Below, piece by piece: positions 1 through 9,012 of a stretch of 64,000 bases of DNA; position 1 is the first letter of the stretch; the number at the start of each line of letters is the position of its first letter. This DNA comes from Neomesorhizobium albiziae (lineage in GTDB: Bacteria > Pseudomonadota > Alphaproteobacteria > Rhizobiales > Rhizobiaceae), in contig NZ_FOSL01000009.1 of the NCBI RefSeq assembly GCF_900114255.1, forward strand, positions 1 to 64,000, read 5' to 3'. A model generated the notes under the pieces. That model was not told the DNA's origin. It worked only from the letters and a program-made list of their open reading frames with translations, and did no database searches. The position numbers and the translations under genes were made by a program.

Positions 1-381
1 AACTTCACAAATGAGCGTCCGCCAGCGGTCGACGACATCGGCATGGTTCGTTACCGCGCTCGCAAGGCCGACTGCGATGCATGCGCCTTAAAGGCCAGAT
101 GCTGCCCGAAGGCGCCGGCCCGCAAAATCCTGCGCTCCATCCACGAAGGCGCCCGCGACATGGCCCGGAATATTGCAACGACCGACGCCTACGTCGTCTC
201 CCGCCGACAACGTAAGAAGGTCGAGATGCTGTTTGCACACCTCAAGCGCATCTTGAGACTGGACCGCTTGCGCTTGCGCGGACCGAATGGCGCAAAAGAC
301 GAATTCCATCTCGCCGCCGCAGCCCAGAACCTCCGCAAACTCGCAAAGCTGATCCCGATGCCGGCGCTGAAACCGGCATAA
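1..381 (+). CDS. IS1182-type transposase, C-terminal fragment cut by the window edge
   Basis: The frame is open from the first base, so the gene begins outside the window; about 126 codons are visible. The visible part has a cysteine cluster (CDACALKARCC) and then the end of a DDE transposase domain. The Glu in KKVEMLFAHLKRI is the expected third acidic catalytic residue, followed by the LRLRGPNGAKDEFHLAA segment typical of IS1182-family transposases in rhizobia. It would cut and join DNA for movement of its element. The 215 bases after the stop hold no recognisable gene and probably include the element's right end, but I could not define a terminal repeat. Whether the full copy is intact cannot be judged. 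Confidence 0.75.
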   Translation, partial: NFTNERPPAVDDIGMVRYRARKADCDACALKARCCPKAPARKILRSIHEGARDMARNIATTDAYVVSRRQRKKVEMLFAHLKRILRLDRLRLRGPNGAKDEFHLAAAAQNLRKLAKLIPMPALKPA

Positions 382-596
382 GACCGGTTGCGGCTCGTTG
401 CGCGTAAAGATCGTCAGACCCAACCCGTCACCAGAAGCCGACTTCTTCAACGGTATCCAACCAAAGCGGACATTCGACGGAGCAGCAGCGTTTTGACCGC
501 TCGATACCCCTGGTGCTTTCATACCGCCTGTTCACGAAGCGTCCGGCATATTATCACCTGACGATCTCCAGGAATCGAACGGCAGAGGACGCCTGA

Positions 597-1367
597 ATGA
601 AACTCGGCTTCATCGGTACAGGCGCACTCGCATCGGCGATCGTCACCGGACTGAAATCCGCCCCCGGTGATCACACCCCGGTTCTGCTTTCGCCGCGCAA
701 TGAAGAGATCGCCGCCGGCCTGGCTGCCCGCTATCCGGATGTGCGCGTTGCGCCCGACAATCAGACGGTCCTCGACAATTGCGACACCGTCATGCTCGCG
801 GTGCGGCCGCAGATCGCGCATGACGTGCTCGCGCAGTTGCGGTTTCGCCGCGACCATCACGTCGTCAGCCTGATCGCCACCCTGTCGCGCGAGGAAGTCG
901 CCGCGCTGATCGCTCCCGTCGAGCGCGTGACGAAAGCCCTTCCGATGCCGATGGTCGCCTCCCGGCAGGGCGCGACCATCATCTGCCCGCCCGACCCTGC
1001 TATCGCTGCACTGTTCGGAAAACTCGGAAAAGTCATCGAGGTCGAAGACGCCGCCGAGTTCGACGCGCTCAGCGTCGCCACCGCGACATTCGCCACCTAT
1101 TTTAAATACCTCGACACGCTCCACGCCTGGCTGAAAAACCATGGCGTCGCCGACGCAAAGGCACGCGACTATGTCGCCGCCCTCTTCAAGGCGCTGGGAA
1201 GCGCCCCGGAAACGATGCCGGATGCCGGCTTCACCCTTCTTGCGGAAGACTATGCGACGCGCGGCGGCATCAACGAGCAGGTCCTGCGCGAACTGACCGC
1301 GCGCGGCCTCTTCGATGCGTTTGCCGAAAGCCTCGACGGTGTGCATCGGCGGATTTTGGGGCGCTGA
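597..1367 (+). CDS. Pyrroline-5-carboxylate reductase-like NADP-binding protein
   Basis: A 256-residue protein with an N-terminal Rossmann nucleotide-binding motif (GFIGTGALA, residues 4-12) and the overall order of ProC, the enzyme that makes proline from pyrroline-5-carboxylate in the cytoplasm. AGAGGA lies a few bases before the ATG, which supports this start. The C-terminal half lacks the SGSGPAY-type motif that marks true ProC dimerisation and substrate domains, having FATYFKYLDTLHAW there instead. It may therefore be a divergent paralogue acting on another imine. It stands alone on its strand, and its end converges on the aminotransferase gene. Confidence 0.7.
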   Translation: MKLGFIGTGALASAIVTGLKSAPGDHTPVLLSPRNEEIAAGLAARYPDVRVAPDNQTVLDNCDTVMLAVRPQIAHDVLAQLRFRRDHHVVSLIATLSREEVAALIAPVERVTKALPMPMVASRQGATIICPPDPAIAALFGKLGKVIEVEDAAEFDALSVATATFATYFKYLDTLHAWLKNHGVADAKARDYVAALFKALGSAPETMPDAGFTLLAEDYATRGGINEQVLRELTARGLFDAFAESLDGVHRRILGR

Positions 1368-1412
1368 GGTCACAGGCTCCCTCGCCGCGCAACACTCGCA
1401 GATGTTGGCTCC

Positions 1413-1461
1413 GCCCCTCATCCGCCTGCTGGCACCTTCTCCCCGTAAACGGGGAGAAGGA
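1413..1461. repeat. Short palindromic intergenic repeat, possible terminator
   Basis: CCTTCTCCCCG (1435-1445) and CGGGGAGAAGG (1450-1460) form a perfect 11-bp stem around TAAA. The preceding bases (CCCCTCATCCGCCTGCTGGCA) match the flank of another copy at 18660-18709. It sits between two converging genes and could also end both transcripts, although no T-run follows. Confidence 0.7.
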
Positions 1462-1463
1462 AG

Positions 1464-2891
1464 CTATCCCCTCCAAACGCCCTCCCGCCGCAAATCCTCC
1501 ATCGTGCGCGAAATGCCTTCACGCAGGATCGCCACCATGTCGTCGATCTGCTCCGTCGAAATGACCAGCGGCGGCGACATCACGCACATGTTGATCAGCG
1601 GGCGCACCAGAAGGCCGAGTTCGTGGCAATGGGCGTCGATGCGTTTTCCCACGTCCTTGTCGATCAGCAAGGGGTCGTTGCTTTCGCGGTCGGCCACGCA
1701 CTCCACGCAGGCCATCAGGCCGGCGCCGCGCACCTCGCCCACCAGCGGCAGTTCCTCCAGCGTTTTCAGCTTCGCCTGGAAATACGGAGCGACCTGGCGC
1801 GCATGTTCCAGCACGCCGCCCTCCAGAAGGTCGAGGTTCCTCAGCGCCACCGCGCAGCCGACGGGATGGCTGGTGTAGGTCAGCCCATGGCCGAACATGG
1901 CGTCGGGATGGTTGGAGCGCCGCAGTTCCTCCATCAGCCGGGCCGAGATCACCACGCCGCCGAGCGGGAAATAGCCCGAGGTAACGCCCTTGGCGAAAGT
2001 GATCATATCGGGTTCGATGCCGAACACGTCGTCCGAGGCGAACACATGGCCGAGGCGGCCGAACGCGGTCACCACCTCGTCGGAGACGTAGAGTATGTCG
2101 TTCTGCCGGCAGATCTCGCGGATGCGCCTGAGATAGCCGTCCGGCGCGATCACCACGCCGCCCGAGGCCTGCACCGGTTCGCCGACGAAGGCGCCGATCC
2201 GGCCTGCGCCGATGCGGGCGACCGTTTCGGCAAACTCGTCGACCAGGAAATCGGCGAAGTCCCCGACGCTCATGCCGGCCGGGCGCCGGAACGGGTTGGG
2301 CGACGACAATTTGACGATCAGCTCGTCGGCGCCGTCCATCCAGTCGCGGTCGCGCGGACGACCGTTCAGCGAGGCCGACAGATAGGTCGAGCCGTGATAG
2401 GCGCCGCCGCGGCTGAGGATCAGCTTCTTCTCCGGGCGTCCGCGCACATTGTTGTAGAACTGCATGAAGCGCAGCGCCGTCTCCACCGCCGAGGAGCCGC
2501 CGGTGGTGAAGAACACGTGGCTGAGATCGCCCGGCGCGTGGCCGGCGATGCGTTCGGCGAGTTCGGCCGAGGGCGCGTTCATCGTGTACCACGGCGTGTT
2601 GTAGGAAAGCGCCATCGCCTGGTCGTACATCACCTCGGCCAGCTCCTTGCGGCGATGCCCGACATTGACGCACCACATGCCGGCCGGGCCGTCGATCAGC
2701 CGCTTGCCGTCGCCATCGGTGATGTAGATGCCGTCGCCCTCGCCGATCAGCGCGCGCGCCTCCGCGCCCACCGAGCCGGCGAACGGCCAGGGCTGCACGA
2801 GGTGCCGCCTGGCGGTCTCCACGGCATCCTCACTTGCCGCGATCGCCGTCGCCGTCAACGCATTCCTCCTGATTTCCCGCATTGCCGCCAT
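1464..2891 (-). CDS. Class III (PLP) aminotransferase, omega-amino acid or polyamine type
   Basis: A 475-residue fold-type I aminotransferase. Asp of SDEVVTAFGR (about residue 271) should bind the pyridine nitrogen, and Lys of FAKGVTSGYFPLGG (about residue 301) should form the PLP Schiff base. GAGGTG lies just upstream of the ATG at 2891; a longer frame to 2960 lacks a ribosome site. It is divergent from a spermidine/putrescine-type ABC importer, so a diamine, polyamine or omega-amino acid donor is likely, with pyruvate or 2-oxoglutarate as acceptor. Substrate choice among putrescine, beta-alanine and similar amines cannot be read from the sequence. Confidence 0.85.
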   Translation of the reverse strand: MAAMREIRRNALTATAIAASEDAVETARRHLVQPWPFAGSVGAEARALIGEGDGIYITDGDGKRLIDGPAGMWCVNVGHRRKELAEVMYDQAMALSYNTPWYTMNAPSAELAERIAGHAPGDLSHVFFTTGGSSAVETALRFMQFYNNVRGRPEKKLILSRGGAYHGSTYLSASLNGRPRDRDWMDGADELIVKLSSPNPFRRPAGMSVGDFADFLVDEFAETVARIGAGRIGAFVGEPVQASGGVVIAPDGYLRRIREICRQNDILYVSDEVVTAFGRLGHVFASDDVFGIEPDMITFAKGVTSGYFPLGGVVISARLMEELRRSNHPDAMFGHGLTYTSHPVGCAVALRNLDLLEGGVLEHARQVAPYFQAKLKTLEELPLVGEVRGAGLMACVECVADRESNDPLLIDKDVGKRIDAHCHELGLLVRPLINMCVMSPPLVISTEQIDDMVAILREGISRTMEDLRREGVWRG

Positions 2892-2978
2892 CTCGGTCAC
2901 CTCACATTTTTCTGATGCCGCCGGGATCGTTGAAGCGGGGCGGAACCGCAAGGGAAACAAAGCTAATACATCTCTATT

Positions 2979-2995
2979 TTGAATGTCCGTTCAAT
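2979..2995. promoter_or_regulatory. Candidate BetI-like operator in the aminotransferase/ABC divergent promoter
   Basis: TTGAATGTCCGTTCAAT is a TTGAA-N6-TTCAA inverted repeat. Read on the other strand it becomes TTGAAC-N4-ATTCAA, the same pattern as the site at 9013-9029. It lies 88 bases before the aminotransferase start in a 262-base gap that otherwise shows no gene. The likely binder is the TetR regulator encoded at 7337-8026. Confidence 0.55.
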
Positions 2996-3153
2996 CAATA
3001 TTACAGAAATAGCGCTTGATTTCAATCCGCGTATGCGCTCATGATGAAGAAAGTCGGCTGCCAACGGGAACTGGCGGACCGGCGCTGTCGAATGGGATTT
3101 CGCATGGCCGAAACAGCCACGCATGACATCGAGCCTGCACCTGGAGCGCTGCA

Positions 3154-4071
3154 ATGACGGTTGCTGCGGAAGGATCGCCTCCATTGCGTGCAAAGCGCGC
3201 TGCGGCCGGCTCCCTTCTGCAATCCGAGCAGGCGCAGGGTATGGCGCTGATCAGCCCGACGCTTCTCTACGCGCTCGTCCTGCTTGCGGTTCCCGTCCTG
3301 GTGGTCATCGCCCACAGCTTCTGGACGCAGGACTACCTCACCATCGACCGCACCTTCACGCTGGAAAACTACCGCCTGGCGCTGACCGAGCCGATCTACC
3401 GCGACCTTCTCATGCGCTCGCTCTACATCTCGCTGACGGTCAGCTTCTTCACGGTGGTGCTGGCCTACCCCATCGCCTATTTCATTTCGTTCCACGGCGG
3501 CAGCCGCAAGAGCCTGTGGCTGTTCCTCATCACCATCCCGTTCTGGACGAGCTATCTCCTGCGGGTCATGTCGTGGAAGGTGATCCTCGGCTATGGCGGC
3601 GTCCTGAATTCCGGGCTGATGGGCCTCGGCATCATCGACGAGCCGTCGACCGCCTTCCTCTACAACACCACCGCCGTCATCCTCACGCTCACCCATGCCT
3701 GGGCGGCGTTCACCATCCTGCCGATCTTCGTCTCGCTGGAGAAAGTCGACCGCACGCTGCTGGAGGCCGCCACCGATCTCGGCGACGGGCCGGTCCGCCG
3801 CTTCCTGCGCATCACCCTGCCGCTGTCGATGCCGGGCGTGATCGCGGCGCTGCTGATCGTCATGATCCCCACCGTCGGCGACTACGTGACGCCGCGGCTG
3901 GTCGGCGGCAAGGATGGCGTCATGATCGCCAACGCCATCCAGGCGCAGTTCGGCAAGGCCGCCAACTGGCCGCTGGGCGCCGCACTCTCGGTCACCACCA
4001 TGGCGATCGTCACCGCCATGGCCGGCGTCACCGTCTTCATCCTGCGCTGGGCGGCAAGGCGGGCGCGATGA
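3154..4071 (+). CDS. ABC permease, spermidine/putrescine type (PotB-like)
   Basis: A 305-residue inner-membrane permease with about six hydrophobic helices and the EAA loop (LLEAATDLGDGPVRRFLRITLPLSMPG) that docks on the ATPase. An N-terminal cytoplasmic extension of roughly 30 residues precedes the first helix. GGAG lies eight bases before the ATG. It is the first gene of a three-gene run and overlaps the next gene by ATGA. Together with the following permease it should form the channel for a polyamine-like cation delivered by the binding protein at 6220-7305. Confidence 0.88.
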   Translation: MTVAAEGSPPLRAKRAAAGSLLQSEQAQGMALISPTLLYALVLLAVPVLVVIAHSFWTQDYLTIDRTFTLENYRLALTEPIYRDLLMRSLYISLTVSFFTVVLAYPIAYFISFHGGSRKSLWLFLITIPFWTSYLLRVMSWKVILGYGGVLNSGLMGLGIIDEPSTAFLYNTTAVILTLTHAWAAFTILPIFVSLEKVDRTLLEAATDLGDGPVRRFLRITLPLSMPGVIAALLIVMIPTVGDYVTPRLVGGKDGVMIANAIQAQFGKAANWPLGAALSVTTMAIVTAMAGVTVFILRWAARRAR

Positions 4072-4889
4072 CGGCGGCGCGCAGGCTCTTGACCAACTGG
4101 CTGCCGCTCTACGCGGCGCTTTACATCGCCTTCCTCTATCTGCCGATCCTGCTCCTGCCGGTGTTTTCCTTCAACACTTCGGCGGTGCCCAAATTCCCGC
4201 TCACCGGCCTGACGCTCAAATGGTACGAGAGCCTGCCGCACACGCCCGCGCTGCTCGACGCGGCCTGGAACAGCCTCGTCGTCGGCTTCGCCGCGGCCGT
4301 GGTCAGCACGCTGCTTGGCATCTGCGCGGCGCGCGCGCTCACCCGCTACCGCTTCCCCGGCCAGCGCGCCGCAAGCAGCCTCATCATGGCGCCGCTGGTG
4401 TTGCCCGAGATCATCGTGGCGGTGTCGCTGCTGCTGGTGCTCCTGCAGCTCGGTTTGAGCCTGTCGCTGTTCACCGTCGTGCTCGGCCATGTGCTGATCT
4501 GCATCCCCTATTCCGTCACCGTGCTGACGTCCGGCTTCGAAGGGTTCGACCGCAGCCTGGAAGAGGCCTCCACCGATCTCGGCGAAACCGCCTTCGGCAC
4601 CTTCCGGCGGGTGACGCTGCCGATGGTGGCGCCGGCCATCATCTCCAGCCTGCTGGTCTCCTTCACCATCTCGCTCGACGATTTCATCATGGCCTTCTTC
4701 CTCAGCGGCACCGACACCACCTTGCCCGTCTACATCTGGGGCCAGCTGCGCTTCGCAGCCAAGCTGCCCAGCGTGCTGGCGCTCGGCTCGCTTCTGCTCG
4801 TCGGCTCCTTCGTGCTTCTCACTTTCGCCGAAATCATGCGCCGCCGCGCCGAGCGCCGCACCCGCAACACAGGGGGAGCCTTTGTCTGA
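4068..4889 (+). CDS. ABC permease, spermidine/putrescine type (PotC-like)
   Basis: A 273-residue second permease subunit with the EAA loop SLEEASTDLGETAFGTFRRVTLP and the DDFIMAFFLSG segment common in PotC proteins. The ATG at 4068 overlaps the preceding stop as ATGA. The same frame stays open far upstream, but that part is an arginine- and histidine-rich shadow of potB, so the overlap start is right. It pairs with the preceding gene to form a heterodimeric membrane channel. Confidence 0.88.
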   Translation: MTAARRLLTNWLPLYAALYIAFLYLPILLLPVFSFNTSAVPKFPLTGLTLKWYESLPHTPALLDAAWNSLVVGFAAAVVSTLLGICAARALTRYRFPGQRAASSLIMAPLVLPEIIVAVSLLLVLLQLGLSLSLFTVVLGHVLICIPYSVTVLTSGFEGFDRSLEEASTDLGETAFGTFRRVTLPMVAPAIISSLLVSFTISLDDFIMAFFLSGTDTTLPVYIWGQLRFAAKLPSVLALGSLLLVGSFVLLTFAEIMRRRAERRTRNTGGAFV

Positions 4890-5970
4890 CAGGCCGATGA
4901 TCGAGATCAGCAGCGTCTCGCGCAGCTACGGGGCGTTCAAGGCGCTGGACAACGCCTCGCTCAGCATCACCAAGGGCGAGTTCTTCTCGCTGCTCGGCCC
5001 CTCCGGCTGCGGCAAGACCACGCTGTTGCGCATGATCGCCGGCTTCGACACGCCGACCAGCGGCACCATTTCCGTCGACGGCCAGCCGATGGACGGCATC
5101 CCGGCAAACCGCCGCCCCACCAACATGGTGTTCCAGAGCTACGCCATCTTCCCGCATCTCAACGTCGCACAGAATGTCGCCTACGGGCTGAAGCGGCTGC
5201 GGCTTCCTTCGGCCGAGGAAAAGCGCCGCGTCGAGGAGGCGCTGGCGCAGGTGTCGCTGTCTGGCCTCGACGCGCGCGGCGCCACCGAACTCTCCGGCGG
5301 CCAGCGCCAGCGCGTGGCGCTGGCCCGCGCGCTGGTCATGCGGCCGAAGGTGCTCTTGCTCGACGAGCCCTTGTCGGCGCTCGACAAGAAGCTGCGCGAA
5401 CAGATGCAGGTCGAGCTTCGCCGCCTCCAGCAGGCGGTCGGCATAACCTTCGTGCTCGTCACCCACGACCAGTACGAGGCGCTCGGCATGTCCGACCGCA
5501 TCGCGGTGATGTTCGGCGGCCGCATCGCGCAGGTGGCGGCGCCCAAGGAGATCTACCAGCGTCCGGTCAACCGCCAGGTCGCCGATTTCCTCGGCGGCAT
5601 GAATTTCGTCAAGGCCGAGATCGTCGAGGAAAACGCCGCCTCCATCACCGTCGACACCACCGGCTTCGGCCGCGTCCGGACCGACAAGCCGCAGGCCTTC
5701 GTGCGCAACGGCAAGGCGGCGACGCTGGGCATCCGGCCCGAACGCCTGCGCGTGCTGTGGGACGACGCCACCAGCCCGCATGAAGTGTCGGGAAAAGTCG
5801 TCGACCGCCACTATTTCGGCGAGATCACCCACCTCATCGTCGAGGTGCCGGGGCTGGAGAAACCGCTGTCGGTTTCGGAAACCAACAATTTCGGCGCCGA
5901 CGACATTCCGGTCGGCGCGCCGATCCGCCTCGCCTACGATCCCGACGCGCTGGTCGCCATGGCGGATTGA
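4882..5970 (+). CDS. ABC transporter ATPase, spermidine/putrescine type (PotA-like)
   Basis: A 362-residue ATPase with Walker A GPSGCGKT (about 39-46), the signature LSGGQRQR, Walker B LLLLDEPLSALD, and a C-terminal TOBE-type domain as in PotA. I place the start at the TTG at 4882, which follows AGGGGGAG closely; an ATG five codons later is possible. It overlaps the end of the permease gene by eight bases. It powers import by the two preceding permeases and closes the operon. Confidence 0.9.
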   Translation: MSDRPMIEISSVSRSYGAFKALDNASLSITKGEFFSLLGPSGCGKTTLLRMIAGFDTPTSGTISVDGQPMDGIPANRRPTNMVFQSYAIFPHLNVAQNVAYGLKRLRLPSAEEKRRVEEALAQVSLSGLDARGATELSGGQRQRVALARALVMRPKVLLLDEPLSALDKKLREQMQVELRRLQQAVGITFVLVTHDQYEALGMSDRIAVMFGGRIAQVAAPKEIYQRPVNRQVADFLGGMNFVKAEIVEENAASITVDTTGFGRVRTDKPQAFVRNGKAATLGIRPERLRVLWDDATSPHEVSGKVVDRHYFGEITHLIVEVPGLEKPLSVSETNNFGADDIPVGAPIRLAYDPDALVAMAD

Positions 5971-6004
5971 AGCGGGCGCTCTTCGTCCTTGAGGGGAGGC
6001 TGGA

Positions 6005-6207
6005 CAACCGCTGCAAGCGGTTGGACGGGTGGGGTCCGAGCCGACAAACGCCAACCCTCTTTTTGAATCCTCACCCCCACTCCGTCTCGGCTTCGCCTCG
6101 CCACCTCTCCCCCTGCCCGGGGTAGAGGAAGAGCGGAAACCTTGGCGCCTTTCCTCTCCCCCTTCGATCGGGGGAGAGGTGGTTTGCAAAGCAAACCGGA
6201 GTGGGGG
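6005..6207. repeat. Compound palindromic repeat region between converging genes
   Basis: A small hairpin, CAACCGCT/AGCGGTTG (6005-6023), follows the ATPase stop and may act as a terminator. Next come nested arms CCCCCACTCCG (6074-6084) with CGGAGTGGGGG (6197-6207), and CCACCTCTCCCCC (6101-6113) with GGGGGAGAGGTGG (6170-6182), plus an inner hairpin GGTTTGC/GCAAACC. It belongs to the same family as the copies at 9104-9260 and 54200-54370. Confidence 0.75.
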
Positions 6208-6219
6208 TCGAAGCGCCCC

Positions 6220-7305
6220 TCAATACCCCGATTTGATCTTCTCGAATTCGGCGATCATCTTCTGCTTCAGCTCGGTCGGCACCGGCGACTGGAACAGCGT
6301 CTTGTCGACGAATTTGTCGACGTCGGCATATCCCTGGTCGGCGATCACCTTGGGGTCGATCGTCGCCATCGACTTGGCGTTGGCATGGCCGTAGCCCCAG
6401 TCGGAGAGCAGGTAGCTGGCAACCGCCGGCGTATCGATCGCGTTCAGGTAGTCGTAGGCCTTTTCCTCGCTGCCCGGCGCATCCTTCAGCCTGACGTAGC
6501 CGCAGACCCAGGTCGACAGGCCTTCCGCCGTATCGCGCTTCATCTTGATCGGCGCTCCGGCGAGCACCGATTGCGCGGCAGCATCATTCCACGCCCAGGC
6601 GAGATCGACCTCGCCGCTGGTCATCGCCTGCACGATCTCGGTGTTGTCGGTCCAGTAAAGGCGGACGTTCTTGTGGACCTCGCGCAGGAAGGCGGAGGCT
6701 TCCTTGAACTGCTCGTCGGTCATCTGCGTCCAGTCCTTCACGCCGACGACCAGGCTTGCCAGCGCGTAGGCATCGTCGACGCTGTCGCCGATCGACACGC
6801 GGTCCTTGAATTTGGGATCGGCAAACGAACGCAGCGACTGGATGTCCTTCTCGTCGACCTTCTCGGCATTGTAGGTCAACAGCGTGTTGCCCCACTCCCA
6901 CGGCATGAACCACGCCTTGCCGTCGGCGGTGGCCGTTGCCAGGTCCTTCATCGCCATGATCGACGGATTGAGATCCTTCCAGCCGGCGATCCTCGACGTG
7001 TCGATTGGCTGCAGCAGGCCGGCGTCGCGCCATTTCACCACGTTCTGCGAACAGGGATGCGCAAGGTCGGACTTGAAGCCAGACCGCAGCTTCTGGAAGG
7101 CTTCTTCCTCATCCCCGAAAAACGTGAAGGTCGGCCCGTCGCCATATTTGGCGATATAGTCGGGGTGGAATTCCGGTATCTCATAGCCCGACCAGTCAAA
7201 GATGGTCAGGTCGGTGTCCTGGGCCAGGGCCGCGGTGGCGGCCGACGCCGAGAGCGCCGCCGACAGCGCCGCGGCCAGCGTCACGCGCCTGCTGATTGTT
7301 CTCAT
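6220..7305 (-). CDS. Periplasmic spermidine/putrescine-type binding protein (PotD-like)
   Basis: A 361-residue extracellular solute-binding protein. The ATG at 7305 is preceded by AGAGGACGGAACG and is followed by a classical signal peptide (MRTISRRVTLAAALSAALSA, cleavage near ALAQ-DTD). The mature start LTIFDWSGYE and the motifs WEWGNTLLTYN and DLAWAWNDAA fit the PotD/PotF family. It is the last gene of a methyltransferase-TetR-binding protein run, while its permease and ATPase genes lie just beyond on the other strand, converging with it. It should deliver a cationic amine to that importer. Confidence 0.88.
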   Translation of the reverse strand: MRTISRRVTLAAALSAALSASAATAALAQDTDLTIFDWSGYEIPEFHPDYIAKYGDGPTFTFFGDEEEAFQKLRSGFKSDLAHPCSQNVVKWRDAGLLQPIDTSRIAGWKDLNPSIMAMKDLATATADGKAWFMPWEWGNTLLTYNAEKVDEKDIQSLRSFADPKFKDRVSIGDSVDDAYALASLVVGVKDWTQMTDEQFKEASAFLREVHKNVRLYWTDNTEIVQAMTSGEVDLAWAWNDAAAQSVLAGAPIKMKRDTAEGLSTWVCGYVRLKDAPGSEEKAYDYLNAIDTPAVASYLLSDWGYGHANAKSMATIDPKVIADQGYADVDKFVDKTLFQSPVPTELKQKMIAEFEKIKSGY

Positions 7306-7336
7306 CGTTCCGTCCTCTTTGTTGTTGTCGTTGAGC

Positions 7337-8026
7337 TCAACCGACGTCCCGCACCCTTTCTCCCTGGCGCGGATAGTGTTGCGGAAACACCGACGAGAGA
7401 AATTCCCACGCCGCCTGCAGCGCCGATTCACGGGTCACGTCCTCGGTCCCCATCATCAGCCTCAGCCACAGGCCCTCCAGCATCGCGCTCAGCGCCAACG
7501 CTGTAGCCTGTGGTTCAAACGCGTAGCCGGCGTCTTCCTTCAAGGTGCGGCAAAGATCGACGAAGATTTTCTGGTAGGCCGCATCCCTTGCGCCGCACAG
7601 CGACTGATAGGTCGGCCGCGATTTCGCCTCGCCCCAGAATGCGCACCATGCGGCGAGTTTGCGCTTGGTGCAGATGGCACGGTCGAAATCTGCGGCGACC
7701 AGCGCCCGCAGCTGCTGCGCGGGGTCGTCGCCGGCTTTCAGCAGCGCCGCCCGCCAATGCGCGGAATATTCGTCGTACATATGCTGCAAGGTCGCTATCA
7801 GCAGCTTTTCCTTGCTCTCGAAGTGGAAGTTCACGATGCCGCGCGACAGGCCGGCGCCGTCGGCGACATCGGCCATCGTGGTCTCGGCATAGCCGCGCTT
7901 GGCGAGCGAATCGATCGTCGCCTCTATCAGCTGCAGCTGCCTGACTTCCTTGGAGGCCTTGCGGCCGCGCTTCTCGTTGTCCTGGGTGGCCTCTTTCGGC
8001 GATGCCGATTTCATGAGCGTGTCCAT
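7337..8026 (-). CDS. TetR-family regulator, BetI-like
   Basis: A 229-residue regulator. The N-terminal helix-turn-helix region (RQLQLIEATIDSLAKRGYAETTMADVADGAGLSRGIVNFHFESKE) closely follows the BetI pattern. The rest is an effector-binding helical domain. I choose ATG 8026; ATG 8014 is also possible, and the frame's opening to 8149 lies inside the methyltransferase gene. It is 23 bases after the methyltransferase and 31 before the binding-protein gene. Known BetI proteins repress choline and betaine genes and respond to choline; here the effector is probably the imported amine. Two matching operator candidates lie at 2979 and 9013. Confidence 0.82.
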   Translation of the reverse strand: MDTLMKSASPKEATQDNEKRGRKASKEVRQLQLIEATIDSLAKRGYAETTMADVADGAGLSRGIVNFHFESKEKLLIATLQHMYDEYSAHWRAALLKAGDDPAQQLRALVAADFDRAICTKRKLAAWCAFWGEAKSRPTYQSLCGARDAAYQKIFVDLCRTLKEDAGYAFEPQATALALSAMLEGLWLRLMMGTEDVTRESALQAAWEFLSSVFPQHYPRQGERVRDVG

Positions 8027-8048
8027 CTTCAGCACCGCCGGTCCAGAC

Positions 8049-8843
8049 TCATCGCCCCGGCTTTCGTCCGCGCAAATGAGTGGGACGGTGCTCGCCGCTG
8101 TCAAGAACCTTCTGCATGGCCTCCCAGGTTCTGATGTTCTTGTCGACATAGGCGCTGCCCACGGCTGCGGCCGCCGTGTCGTAAAGCGGGCCTTTCAGCC
8201 TGGCGAGCTCGGCGCGCGCGACCTCGCGATACCAGCCGTTGCGGTCGGTGACAGTCACCTCGGCGAAACCCGCCTGCTGCATCGCCCGGCGGTAGCGCTC
8301 CGGCGAGGCCATGCTGAACGACAATCCTTCGGCGGCGATGTAGTCGGCCATCTCTTGCGATGGCTCCCCGTCGTGGCCGATCAGCCAGTCGCTGGCGGCA
8401 AACACCCCGCCGGGCCTCAGCACCCGGAAAATATCGGCAAACAGCGCCTCCTTGCCGGGCACATGCAGCAGCGCATCCTTGGAGAACACCACGTCGAAGG
8501 AAGCATCGGCGAATGGCAATCGGCCGGGCGGCGCCTGCACGAAATCGGCTCGCCCTGACAATCCGCGCGCAGCCGCCCGCCGCCTTGCGCTTTCGATCAC
8601 CGGGCCTTCGATGTCGAAGCCCGTCGCGTGGGCAGCGCCATGCTTCTCGATCAGATGCAGCGTGATGCCGCCGGCGCCGCAGCCGATATCGAGCACGTGC
8701 TTGCCCGCCAGCGAAAACCCGTCGAGCACCCGGTCGACCTCATCCGGGCCGCCTGGCGAGAGATACCCCTCGCCCCACAGCGCTTCCAGGAAACGGATCG
8801 CGACATCGTCATATTCCGGCACTGCACTATGGGATTCGAGCAT
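8049..8843 (-). CDS. SAM-dependent methyltransferase, phosphoethanolamine N-methyltransferase-like
   Basis: A 264-residue class I methyltransferase. [16 protein letters not shown] is the SAM-binding motif I, followed by GFDIE and the motif region [16 protein letters not shown]. The opening [15 protein letters not shown] resembles the lead-in of phosphoethanolamine N-methyltransferases. The chosen ATG has GGGA about seven bases upstream; an ATG at 8861 is an alternative. It is the first gene of an operon with the TetR regulator and the PotD-like protein. A methyl donor enzyme in a locus otherwise built for amine breakdown is unusual, and its substrate is unknown. Confidence 0.78.
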   Translation of the reverse strand: MLESHSAVPEYDDVAIRFLEALWGEGYLSPGGPDEVDRVLDGFSLAGKHVLDIGCGAGGITLHLIEKHGAAHATGFDIEGPVIESARRRAAARGLSGRADFVQAPPGRLPFADASFDVVFSKDALLHVPGKEALFADIFRVLRPGGVFAASDWLIGHDGEPSQEMADYIAAEGLSFSMASPERYRRAMQQAGFAEVTVTDRNGWYREVARAELARLKGPLYDTAAAAVGSAYVDKNIRTWEAMQKVLDSGEHRPTHLRGRKPGR

Positions 8844-8854
8844 CGGCAATTCCC

Positions 8855-8959
8855 AGAGCATTTTGCAGCCAGGTGGTTTCACCTGGCGTCGCACAAATGC
8901 GGCCAAAACAAGCAGCTAGAGCTGAATGCCCGGTGCGACTTCGAATGCATTCCGCTCTA
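8855..8959. repeat. Structured intergenic repeat, family A copy 1
   Basis: Stems seen: CCAGGTG/CACCTGG (8869-8875, 8880-8886), CGCA/TGCG just after it, and TAGAGC-t-GAATGC paired with GCATTC-c-GCTCTA (8917-8929, 8947-8959). A copy at 40709-40811 has the same layout with compensating changes in the stems. It covers the leader of the methyltransferase operon. Confidence 0.75.
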
Positions 8960-9012
8960 GCCTGCATTTCTCCAAAACCTACTCCGAACACAGGAAAACG
9001 CAACACCATTTG

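Noticed and set aside
3041-3157. 38-codon frame overlapping the PotB-like start by ATGA, possible leader peptide
   Set aside because: No ribosome site before its ATG and no attenuation structure; the overlap alone is weak evidence.
3123-4067. N-terminal extension of the PotC-like gene by 315 codons
   Set aside because: This stretch is an out-of-frame reading of the PotB-like gene; the ATGA-overlap start at 4068 matches the family length.
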